This document shows positions 6,160 to 11,896 of a stretch of 11,938 nt of DNA, one piece after another. The notes below the pieces were generated by a model. The model was given only the letters and a program-made list of their open reading frames with translations, did no database searches and was not told the origin of the DNA. Position 1 is the first letter of the stretch; every line of letters begins with the position of its first letter. This DNA is from Candidatus Nomurabacteria bacterium RIFCSPHIGHO2_02_FULL_38_15 (lineage in GTDB: Bacteria; Patescibacteriota; Minisyncoccia; Phycocordibacterales; UBA9973), in contig MFUC01000008.1 of the NCBI GenBank assembly GCA_001785575.1, positions 1 to 11,938 of the forward strand. The letters run 5' to 3'. Position numbers and translations under genes: made by a program.

Positions 6160-6741
6160 TTACTCAGTAAATCTTTTTTCAGCCACCTGCCAGTTTAGGT
6201 TTTTGAAAAAGGCTTCTATGTAATTTTTTTTCTCGCTGGTTGGATAATCATAAACAAATGCATGCTCCCACATATCCAGCGCTATGATTAATTTACAGTT
6301 TTGCAACTGACCAATATGTTGTTCGTCAACCCAGGCATTTAATAGTTTACCTTCAGTTTTGTCATAATACAACATGGCCCAGCCTACACCACGAGTCGTG
6401 GCAATAGCCTTAAACTCAACTAACCAATTTTCAAACGAACCCCACTGTGTGGTTATGGCTTTGTGCAAATCACCTGACTCATTAATGTTTTGGGCACCGT
6501 TTTCAAGCAAGCTAAAATAAACTTCATGGTTGCGCATGCCATTGTATTCAAAACCAAGCCTTCTTTGTAGGCCGCTTATTAAGCCCATATTTTTTTCGGC
6601 CTCACTTGATAATTCACGTATTTTTTCAAGTACAAGATTTGTGTGAGTAACATAGCCAGCATAAAGCTTTAGATGCTCTTCTATGTTTTTGGTACTAACG
6701 CCAGATAATTGCCCAATGTTAAAATTTTTGGCTGTGAACAT
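6160..6741 (-). CDS. Fe/Mn-type superoxide dismutase, divergent subfamily
   Basis: Converts superoxide to oxygen and hydrogen peroxide. All four metal ligands are visible in the 193-residue protein: H23 in EEHLKLYAGYV, H72 in NGMRNHEVYF, and D156 and H160 in LDMWEHAF. The patterns H.LY.GYV..TN, RRLGFEYNGMR.HE.YF, RGVGWAMLYYD and AWVDEQHIGQ belong to the divergent SOD branch known from myxobacteria and CPR rather than to E. coli-type SodA/SodB. The outer-sphere Gln of FeSOD (four residues before ligand 2) is Gly68, so the substituting group probably comes from Q141 or H142; metal preference cannot be read off. No signal peptide is seen. It sits opposite to and between the two comEC pieces. The start MFTAKNFNIGQL matches the family opening; the promoter is not clear. 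Confidence 0.93.
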   Translation of the reverse strand: MFTAKNFNIGQLSGVSTKNIEEHLKLYAGYVTHTNLVLEKIRELSSEAEKNMGLISGLQRRLGFEYNGMRNHEVYFSLLENGAQNINESGDLHKAITTQWGSFENWLVEFKAIATTRGVGWAMLYYDKTEGKLLNAWVDEQHIGQLQNCKLIIALDMWEHAFVYDYPTSEKKNYIEAFFKNLNWQVAEKRFTE

Positions 6742-6767
6742 ATGTATTTATGGTTATATGGATAATG

Positions 6768-6773
6768 TATAAT
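6768..6773 (+). promoter_or_regulatory. Possible -10 box for the ComEC-type hydrolase gene
   Basis: TATAAT ends 14 nt before the ATG at 6788, giving a leader of about 7 nt without a Shine-Dalgarno site. A second box, TATAAC (6778-6783), is only 4 nt from the ATG. The 46-nt divergent gap must also hold the SOD promoter; on the minus strand, TGTTATACT and TATAAC are candidates for it. Confidence 0.45.
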
Positions 6774-6787
6774 AAAGTATAACACAT

Positions 6788-7651
6788 ATGAAAAAAAGAC
6801 TTTTTTGGCTTATTGCCATGGTAATCATAATCGCTGCTGGAGCTTTTGTTTATTTATATAAACCGCCTCAAAAAACTTTAAAAGTTTATTTTTTAGATGT
6901 GGGGCAGGGTGATGCTATATTTATCAAAACTCCCAGTGGCACGACAATGTTAATTGATGCCGGGCCCAAAGACAATGTTTTAAAGCCTCTATCTAAAAAT
7001 TTTTTGTTCAAGAAGAAACATATAGACGTATTATTGGCCACCCACCCCGATGCTGACCATGTGGCCGGCTTTGTGCCAGTCATGAAAAATTATAGTAGTG
7101 ACGTTTTTATTGAATCAGCTTACGAAAAAGACAATCAAATTTTAAGCGAAATTCATAACTTAATTAATCAAAAAGTTGCCCAGCATGTTATTGCAACGGT
7201 TGATACACAAATTAATTTGGGCGATGGTGTGGAGTTTAAAATTCTAAGTCCAAATAATAGTGAATTAGACGGTGACAGCAACAACGCTTCTATTGTGGGT
7301 AAATTAATTTATGGTGACACAAGTTTTTTATTAACTGGTGATGCGTCTATCAGCAATGAAATAAGATTGGTAAAAGATTACCCTTCGACAGGCTCAGGGC
7401 AAGTAGGTCTTAAAGCAAATGTTTTAAAGTTGGGTCACCATGGTTCGCGTACATCCAGCAGTATTGAGTTTTTGGAAAGTGTAAAACCCGATATTGCTAT
7501 AATCTCAGCCGGTCTTAATAATCAATATGGCCACCCCCACCCCGAAGTTATAAACCGCCTAAAAAACCTGAATATTCCATATATCTTAACGGCTAAAGTG
7601 GGTACTATTTGCATGCAAAGTAACGGCCAAAAAGTAAGTACGTGTAATTAG
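6788..7651 (+). CDS. Membrane-anchored ComEC-type metallo-beta-lactamase-fold hydrolase
   Basis: This equals the C-terminal domain of ComEC, here a separate 287-residue protein with its own N-terminal anchor (KKRLFWLIAMVIIIAAGAFVYLY, about 2-24), so the domain should lie outside the membrane. In full-length ComEC the domain is thought to be the nuclease that degrades the non-transported strand (inference). Motifs: FLDVGQGDAIFI at 35-46, LIDAGP at 55-60, metal-binding THPDADH at 85-91, LLTGDAS at 181-187, LGHHGSRTSSS at 215-225 and YGHPHPE at 247-253. Between ERL-like EIRLVKD and LKANVLKLGHHGS there is an extra YPSTGSGQVG (198-207) encoded by a REP-like 20-mer, where relatives run on directly. 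It is separated from the membrane part by the opposite-strand SOD gene. Stop codon TAG. Confidence 0.93.
   Translation: MKKRLFWLIAMVIIIAAGAFVYLYKPPQKTLKVYFLDVGQGDAIFIKTPSGTTMLIDAGPKDNVLKPLSKNFLFKKKHIDVLLATHPDADHVAGFVPVMKNYSSDVFIESAYEKDNQILSEIHNLINQKVAQHVIATVDTQINLGDGVEFKILSPNNSELDGDSNNASIVGKLIYGDTSFLLTGDASISNEIRLVKDYPSTGSGQVGLKANVLKLGHHGSRTSSSIEFLESVKPDIAIISAGLNNQYGHPHPEVINRLKNLNIPYILTAKVGTICMQSNGQKVSTCN
7381..7400. repeat. REP-like 20-mer inserted in frame in a coding region
   Basis: CCCTTCGACAGGCTCAGGGC has inverted ends (CCCT/AGGG) and matches, from memory, a widely dispersed palindromic repeat family (CTTCGACA.GCTCAGG) found in CPR and several other phyla. It is translated as PSTGSGQ, the signature such insertions leave in proteins. 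The word is GC-rich compared with the surrounding AT-rich sequence. Confidence 0.75.
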
Positions 7652-7673
7652 TTGTGCTATTTTGGCTGTGTTA

Positions 7674-7679
7674 TATAAT
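7674..7679 (+). promoter_or_regulatory. -10 box deciding the start of the propeller protein, leaderless
   Basis: TATAAT is followed by 6 nt and ATG at 7686. An in-frame TTG at 7662 lies upstream of this box and would be outside the transcript, so ATG 7686 is preferred. A weak -35 candidate TTGTGC is at 7652-7657, with a 16-nt spacer. Confidence 0.6.
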
Positions 7680-7685
7680 AAATAC

Positions 7686-9755
7686 ATGCAAGACAATAAA
7701 AATAAAACTTTAATAAAAGCCGGTTTGATTTTAGTTATTGGTGCCTTATTATTTACTAATTTCTATATTTTAAAAAACAATATCAGTAGTCACCCACTTA
7801 ATCCACAAGAGGCACAAGTCTCAAGTTTATATTTAGAGCAAGGTGAAATAGGTGACCCAGTTAGTACTACTAGTCAAACATCAACAGGTTTTTTTTCAAG
7901 TCTACTTAGGGTTTTAACTGGCCAAGAAATACAAAATCCTGATGGTATTGTACAAGAGAGTATTTGGGAGGAAGACCCTGACTATCTTGAAGAAGAAGTA
8001 AATACTACCTACGAACCTAACCAACAAAGAAGCCTTGTTGATAACGGGGAAGGTCAGAATCAGTGTATAAAAAATACTATCGGTGAAAAACTTTTTGTTT
8101 TGACTGGTGAAAAAATTGATCCAAAGTATCCGCACACAAAAACCGCCTTGGCTGATATTTGGTCAACCCTTGATGGCGAGAATTGGAAACAGGAAGCCAA
8201 GACAACTGTTATGGGTACAAAATTTTTGTCAGCTTTGGTTAAAGTAAAAGAAAGGGGCACAGATGCTGTCTATATTTTTGGTGGAGCTTATGATTCTAAA
8301 AACCAATTTGATACAAGTGTTTACAAAACTAACGACATGATTAATTTTAACCTTGTTGGTAAATTGCCTTCAACTGGCAAAGGTGATATGCGCAGAAACA
8401 TTGTTGTTTATTATCAAAATAAATTTTGGCTATTAAATGGCTCTGGCATTGAAGGTATTTGGACATCATATGATGGTGCAAACTGGACACAGGAAATGAA
8501 AGAGGCGCCTTGGAAAGACAATCCAAATTATGTTTATTTGCAGTCAGCCCTTGCCTTAAAAGACCAAATTTTATTTGTGTCATCACTGCCATCTGTGCCT
8601 TGGATAGCTTTTAACTATACATCAAGTGATGGCAAAAATTGGACTGGCTATAATTCTCTTACGCCAGGCTATTTCCCTTCATGGCGTGGAATGTATAGCC
8701 CGCTTGTCTTTAAAGATAAAATTTTGACATTTGCCAGGCATGATTCTGAAGATACGGGTATACCAATTACCTATGGTTACTTTTATAATATTTGGCATAT
8801 AGCATTGGCCGATAGCTTGAATCCTTCCAAGCCTCAAGAAAGGTGGACATCGACTTCATATCCACCAACAATACCTTTCGCAATTGAAAAACATCACTCC
8901 GAAGAATTAGCTGAAGTATTTGTTCCGTTTAATAATAAACTTTATTCTATTGGTGGAGCATTGCACGGTAAGAGTAGCGGTGAAAAATGGATACCTGGTG
9001 GCAATGACAAGACTAATACATCTGGTAAGGTTTGGGTATCGGATGATGGTTTGAAATGGGCCGAAGCTCCTCAAAAAGGAGTAACATACCCAGGCCCAGC
9101 TGACCGGTCAATGGCTGTGGCCACAACTTTGCCTTGGTTTTACTCTTCACCGTCAGCTCCTGATTTAGAAATTACTTCATACAAAGGTACAAGTTATATA
9201 TCAAAATCTGTTCAAGATAATGTGACGCTTGGTGAATGGAAACTCTCAGCTAATTCAAAAGATGGGCGTACAACATTCACAGGTAAGATTAAAATTAAAG
9301 CATTAGAATTAGATGGCACTGCCATACCTCCCGACTCTTCAACCCTTGAAGCCATGCAAAATATTCGAGTTTATATAGATGGAGATTTGTCTAATAGTGT
9401 TCTTCATTTTGATCCACCATATTACTATAATCCATGTGCTCCATCTTTTGACTGTGGATTTACAGTGCAAAAAAAGATTTATATTTTCCCTGGTGGCAAG
9501 TATGATCTGTTGTTGTCACAAGGCCAATCAGTCATGATCAAAGTTGTAGCTGATCTTAACGGTGCGCCACTTGTTTCTACAAATTATCTGTATGGATTAA
9601 TTTATAATACTAAACAACCAATTTGGAAACCGTGTACTGTTTATATGACTGACCCAGCTGATTCCACAATAAAAATTCCCGGCAAGACCATCAAAATAAA
9701 TAAACATATACTACCCGTAATTCCCAAAAACATTAAAAAGGGAATACCAAATTAA
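7686..9755 (+). CDS. Membrane-anchored beta-propeller (kelch/sialidase-like) surface protein
   Basis: A protein of 689 residues, exact family not recognised. One N-terminal hydrophobic helix (about 10-29, after QDNKNKTLIK) anchors it with the rest outside. A Ser/Thr- and acid-rich linker (about 35-125; IWEEDPDYLEEEV) follows. Then comes a propeller, about 130-490, with recurrent blade motifs DIWSTLDGENW (about 155), GIWTSYDGANW (about 256), NYTSSDGKNW (about 309) and KVWVSDDGLKW (about 447), plus YIFGGAYD and YSIGGALHG strands. This W.S.DG..W pattern is typical of kelch/sialidase-like folds, but no Asp-box catalytic set was identified. From about 500 there is a beta-sandwich-like domain (TLGEWKLSANSKDGRTTF, NIRVYIDGDLSNS) with two cysteines (NPCAPSFDC) that could pair, then a basic tail. 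Likely an adhesin or glycan-binding surface factor (inference). It ends in a convergent arrangement with rpmB. Confidence 0.8.
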   Translation: MQDNKNKTLIKAGLILVIGALLFTNFYILKNNISSHPLNPQEAQVSSLYLEQGEIGDPVSTTSQTSTGFFSSLLRVLTGQEIQNPDGIVQESIWEEDPDYLEEEVNTTYEPNQQRSLVDNGEGQNQCIKNTIGEKLFVLTGEKIDPKYPHTKTALADIWSTLDGENWKQEAKTTVMGTKFLSALVKVKERGTDAVYIFGGAYDSKNQFDTSVYKTNDMINFNLVGKLPSTGKGDMRRNIVVYYQNKFWLLNGSGIEGIWTSYDGANWTQEMKEAPWKDNPNYVYLQSALALKDQILFVSSLPSVPWIAFNYTSSDGKNWTGYNSLTPGYFPSWRGMYSPLVFKDKILTFARHDSEDTGIPITYGYFYNIWHIALADSLNPSKPQERWTSTSYPPTIPFAIEKHHSEELAEVFVPFNNKLYSIGGALHGKSSGEKWIPGGNDKTNTSGKVWVSDDGLKWAEAPQKGVTYPGPADRSMAVATTLPWFYSSPSAPDLEITSYKGTSYISKSVQDNVTLGEWKLSANSKDGRTTFTGKIKIKALELDGTAIPPDSSTLEAMQNIRVYIDGDLSNSVLHFDPPYYYNPCAPSFDCGFTVQKKIYIFPGGKYDLLLSQGQSVMIKVVADLNGAPLVSTNYLYGLIYNTKQPIWKPCTVYMTDPADSTIKIPGKTIKINKHILPVIPKNIKKGIPN

Positions 9756-9760
9756 GTTGA

Positions 9761-9791
9761 AATAAAAACACTCGCCGTATATGCGAGGGGA
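9761..9791 (-). terminator. Intrinsic terminator of rpmB
   Basis: Read on the minus strand: CTCGC (9787-9783), loop of 7, GCGAG (9775-9771), then TG and TTTTTATTT. It starts a few bases past the rpmB stop. The plus strand has the same hairpin followed by the weak tail GGGATTTTA, so it may also serve the propeller gene. Sequence words CCCCTCGCAT and TTTTTATTTC are shared with the terminator at 813-840. Confidence 0.8.
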
Positions 9792-9793
9792 TT

Positions 9794-10042
9794 TTACTTA
9801 ATGATGCCCGCCTTTTTCAAAACTACGAAGGCACCGTTTTTGTTAATTGTGCGTAGGGCATGGGTTGAAATAGTTAGAGTAAAAGTCTTCTTCAGTTCAG
9901 GCACATAAACGCGCTTCTTTTGTAGATTGACGTATTTGCGAGACATACCAACTGGGTTAAATTTGGTCGCACGAACTTTGGTCGAGTAGCCCCCGCCCAT
10001 CAAAGATTTTTTATTTGTCATGATTGCACATGTCTTTGCCAT
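9794..10042 (-). CDS. rpmB: 50S ribosomal protein L28
   Basis: A large-subunit ribosomal protein of 82 residues. It follows the L28 pattern: MAKTCAIMTNKK (family MAKVCQVTGKRP), then a segment with KVRATKFNPV, and the diagnostic VNLQKKRVYVPELKKTFTLTIS followed by ALRTINKNG (family PNLQKKRFWVPE...VTLRVSAKGLRTIDKKG). The frame stays open to an ATG at 10060, adding MLISVF, but family alignment and the promoter geometry both place the start at 10042, leaving no leader. It is a single-gene unit with its own promoter and terminator; the partner rpmG, often adjacent in other bacteria, is not here. The gene faces the propeller gene tail to tail and is divergent from the site-2 protease gene. Confidence 0.95.
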   Translation of the reverse strand: MAKTCAIMTNKKSLMGGGYSTKVRATKFNPVGMSRKYVNLQKKRVYVPELKKTFTLTISTHALRTINKNGAFVVLKKAGIIK

Positions 10043-10050
10043 AAAGACTG

Positions 10051-10079
10051 ATATTAGCATAGGTTTTGTTATAGTGCAA
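10051..10079 (-). promoter_or_regulatory. Promoter of rpmB, leaderless start
   Basis: Minus strand: TTGCAC (10079-10074), 17 nt, TAATAT (10056-10051) preceded by TGC as an extended -10. The ATG at 10042 is 8 nt downstream of the -10 box, so transcription should begin at or one base before it. Confidence 0.7.
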
Positions 10080-10085
10080 GCTTAA

Positions 10086-10181
10086 AAATTCTCACAAGAA
10101 ATCTGCTCTTCCTCGGGTCCTCGGGTCGCCCTGCTGGGCTCAACCAGACCAGCTCGTCATAGCAATTTCTTGCTCGAATTT
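10086..10181. repeat. GC-rich long imperfect hairpin upstream of the site-2 protease gene
   Basis: The ends pair in register: AAATTC (10086-10091) with GAATTT (10176-10181), a 3x3 internal loop, CAAGAAAT (10095-10102) with ATTTCTTG (10165-10172), a one-base bulge, then TGCT (10104-10107) with AGCA (10161-10164). The interior is markedly GC-rich for this window. It holds the tandem octamer CCTCGGGT twice (10111-10126) and GCTGG/CCAGC complementary words. It lies in the rpmB/site-2 protease divergent gap. No ORF or known RNA family is recognised; a mobile repeat or structured RNA are both possible. Confidence 0.6.
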
Positions 10182-10186
10182 AAATC

Positions 10187-10195
10187 TGCTATAAT
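10187..10195 (+). promoter_or_regulatory. Extended -10 promoter of the site-2 protease gene, leaderless start
   Basis: TGCTATAAT, then 7 nt, then ATG at 10203. The in-frame TTG at 10170 and ATG at 10194 lie upstream of or inside this box and could not be in the transcript. The nonamer is identical to the recJ and HIT boxes. Confidence 0.75.
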
Positions 10196-10202
10196 GTTTT
10201 CT

Positions 10203-10826
10203 ATGAATCTTAGCAGTAGTATATTGTATTTAGTCATTTTAATATTTTCAGTCGTTATTCACGAAGTGGCGCACGGTTACGCGGCCCGACGTAATGGTGA
10301 TGAAACAGCCGCTTTGGCTGGGCGTTTAACCTTAAACCCAATTTCACATATTGATTTATTTGGCTCTATATTATTGCCGGCAATTTTGCTTGTTATGCAC
10401 TCGCCAATTTTGCTGGGCTGGGCCAAGCCCGTGCCAGTTAATCCAAATAATTTTGTAAATCAAAAACGAGGCACACTACATGTTTCACTAGCTGGGGTAG
10501 TAGCTAATTTTGGTATAGCAATAGTTTTTGGTTTAGTGGCCAGGTTTGGTGTAGAGCTTGGAATGCCTGAAAGTGCAATGGGTGCGGTATATTTAATTGT
10601 TCTAGTTAATGTAGTATTAGGATTTTTTAACCTCATACCCATACCACCCCTGGATGGCTCAAAAGTTTTATTTGCCTTATTGCCAGCCCGGTATGCATAT
10701 ATTGAAATCTTTTTAAATAGGTATGCTTTTATTATATTAATTGCTTTTGTGTTTTTTGGAGCCAGTTTTATACTTGAGCCGTTGGTTAAATATTCATTTA
10801 TATTTTTAACCGGGGTGCCTTTTTAA
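10203..10826 (+). CDS. Site-2 protease family (M50B-type) membrane metalloprotease
   Basis: An integral-membrane zinc metalloprotease of the S2P/YwhC-like group; members cut substrates within membranes, and this one's substrate is unknown. Helix 1 carries HEVAH (residues 20-24; HExxH, zinc ligands and catalytic Glu). This is followed by GYAARRNGDETAALAGRLTLNPISHIDLFGSILLPA, the hallmark segment of this short family. GWAKPVPVNP (72-81) and SLAGVVANF (95-103) follow. The third ligand Asp151 is in NLIPIPPLDGS. Five to six hydrophobic helices in 207 residues match the short family with no PDZ domain. The start is set by the promoter at 10187-10195. The stop lies about 50 nt before rpsL with no terminator, so some read-through into rpsL is possible. 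Confidence 0.94.
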   Translation: MNLSSSILYLVILIFSVVIHEVAHGYAARRNGDETAALAGRLTLNPISHIDLFGSILLPAILLVMHSPILLGWAKPVPVNPNNFVNQKRGTLHVSLAGVVANFGIAIVFGLVARFGVELGMPESAMGAVYLIVLVNVVLGFFNLIPIPPLDGSKVLFALLPARYAYIEIFLNRYAFIILIAFVFFGASFILEPLVKYSFIFLTGVPF

Positions 10827-10832
10827 AGGTGC

Positions 10833-10860
10833 TTGCAAAAAAATTGAATTATAGTATACT
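10833..10860 (+). promoter_or_regulatory. Promoter of the rpsL-rpsG unit
   Basis: TTGCAA (10833-10838), 16 nt, TATACT (10855-10860). The start of transcription would be near 10867, leaving a leader of about 9-10 nt with no Shine-Dalgarno motif before ATG 10877. Confidence 0.65.
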
Positions 10861-10876
10861 TCGGTTTACATAAATT

Positions 10877-11302
10877 ATGCCAACAATTAACCAATTAATT
10901 AAAAGCCCCCGCAAGAAACAGTCAAAATTAAAAAAGACTGTGGCCTTGGCGCGTGGCTTTAATCATTTAAAAAATCGCCCAACATTTTACCCGTCACCTT
11001 TCAAGCGGGGGGTATGTGTTAAAGTCACTACAACTACGCCTAAAAAGCCTAACTCGGCCGTGCGTAAAATTGCGCGTATTCGTTTAACCAATGGCTCTGA
11101 GGTTACAGCCTACATCCCAGGTATTGGCCACAAATTACAAGAGCACTCGGTGGTAGTTATTCGCGGTGGTAGGGTCAAGGACTTGATTGGTGTGCGTTAT
11201 ACCGTTGTACGTGGACGATTGGATACAACGGGTGTTGAAGGTCGCAAGAAGTCACGTTCACTGTATGGTGTTAAACGACCAAAAGTTGAGAAAAAGAAGT
11301 AA
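10877..11302 (+). CDS. rpsL: 30S ribosomal protein S12
   Basis: A decoding-centre protein of the small subunit, 141 residues. It has the longer form known from Firmicutes, with ALARGFNHLKNRPTFYPSP inserted before KRGVC, where E. coli S12 is shorter. Conserved segments are MPTINQLI, TTTTPKKPNSAVRK (K56 equals E. coli K42, the streptomycin-resistance lysine), LQEHSVVVIRGGRVKD (K101 and D102 equal K87 and D88; the Asp is the RimO modification site in E. coli) and SRSLYGVKRPK. The normally conserved Pro of KDLPGVRY (E. coli P90) is Ile104 here (codon 11186-11188 att). It is followed after 14 nt by rpsG, the usual str-operon order. Confidence 0.98.
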   Translation: MPTINQLIKSPRKKQSKLKKTVALARGFNHLKNRPTFYPSPFKRGVCVKVTTTTPKKPNSAVRKIARIRLTNGSEVTAYIPGIGHKLQEHSVVVIRGGRVKDLIGVRYTVVRGRLDTTGVEGRKKSRSLYGVKRPKVEKKK

Positions 11303-11316
11303 CTTTAAAAAATATT

Positions 11317-11784
11317 ATGCGAAGAAAAGTAAACAATAGAATATATCCCAAAGCTGATCGTCTATACAACAACGAGCGTGTTGGTAAATTTATTAATTAT
11401 ATGATGTGGGATGGTAATAAATCAGCCGCTGAGAAAATCGTTTATGGAGCATTGGATATTATTCGCGAGAAAACTGGTGATGACCCAATGATAACTTTTG
11501 AGGAAGCTATTAAAAATACCAGTCCAATTATCGAGGTGCGCAGTCGTCGTATTGGTGGGGCCAACTACCAAGTGCCTCGCGAAGTTCGCCCTGAACGCCG
11601 TTTGGCATTGTCTATGCGTTGGATGAAGGAGGCTACCCGGGCTAAAAAGGGTATGGCTACTCACAAAAAATTAGCTGATGAATTGCTAGCCGCCGCCAAA
11701 GGTGAGGGTGTCGCTGTTAAAAAACGCGAAGATACTCACAAAATGGCTGAAGCCAACAAGGCTTTCGCTCACTTTGCGTGGTAA
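11317..11784 (+). CDS. rpsG: 30S ribosomal protein S7
   Basis: The primary binder of the 3' major domain of 16S rRNA, 155 residues (family about 156). Landmarks: VGKFINYMMWDGNKSAAEKIVYGALDII, the hallmark run SPIIEVRSRRIGGANYQVPREV, RPERRLALSMRWM, and the C-terminal KREDTHKMAEANKAFAHFAW. The N-terminus is slightly short (MRRKVNNRIYPKADRLYNNE). It is co-transcribed with rpsL, and its A/T-rich 14-nt spacer has no Shine-Dalgarno, so translation may depend on coupling or an unstructured start. Its stop codon lies inside the first base pairs of a perfect hairpin. The usual third gene, fusA, does not follow directly. Confidence 0.98.
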   Translation: MRRKVNNRIYPKADRLYNNERVGKFINYMMWDGNKSAAEKIVYGALDIIREKTGDDPMITFEEAIKNTSPIIEVRSRRIGGANYQVPREVRPERRLALSMRWMKEATRAKKGMATHKKLADELLAAAKGEGVAVKKREDTHKMAEANKAFAHFAW

Positions 11785-11805
11785 AAATTGCTTCGCAATT
11801 TTTAC
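11781..11805. repeat. Perfect 11-bp hairpin spanning the rpsG stop codon
   Basis: GTAAAAATTGC (11781-11791), loop ttc, GCAATTTTTAC (11795-11805). The stem contains the stop codon TAA. The 3' arm has five U's but they are inside the stem. It may protect the 3' end or, with the next hairpin, form a double terminator. Confidence 0.85.
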
Positions 11806-11809
11806 CCAT

Positions 11810-11837
11810 AAAAAACTACATTAAAATGTAGTTTTTT
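11810..11837 (+). terminator. Terminator of rpsL-rpsG
   Basis: AAAAAACTACAT (11810-11821), loop taaa, ATGTAGTTTTTT (11826-11837), followed by ATTTT. The A-run/U-run symmetry makes it likely to work in both directions. It ends the ribosomal protein unit before the next gene. Confidence 0.85.
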
Positions 11838-11896
11838 ATTTTACTGGACAAATCCATAAATAAAGAGTAAAAAGGGGTTAGAAATTTAAAAAGATT

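Noticed and set aside
7662..7685. TTG start for the propeller protein
   Set aside because: It lies upstream of the TATAAT box at 7674-7679; ATG 7686 has the standard leaderless spacing and is followed by a basic segment and a membrane helix.
10043..10060. Extended rpmB start adding MLISVF
   Set aside because: L28 proteins begin MAK.C, and the -10 box lies inside this extension.
10170..10202. TTG 10170 or ATG 10194 as the site-2 protease start
   Set aside because: Both are upstream of or inside the -10 box and part of the hairpin element; ATG 10203 matches the family N-terminus.
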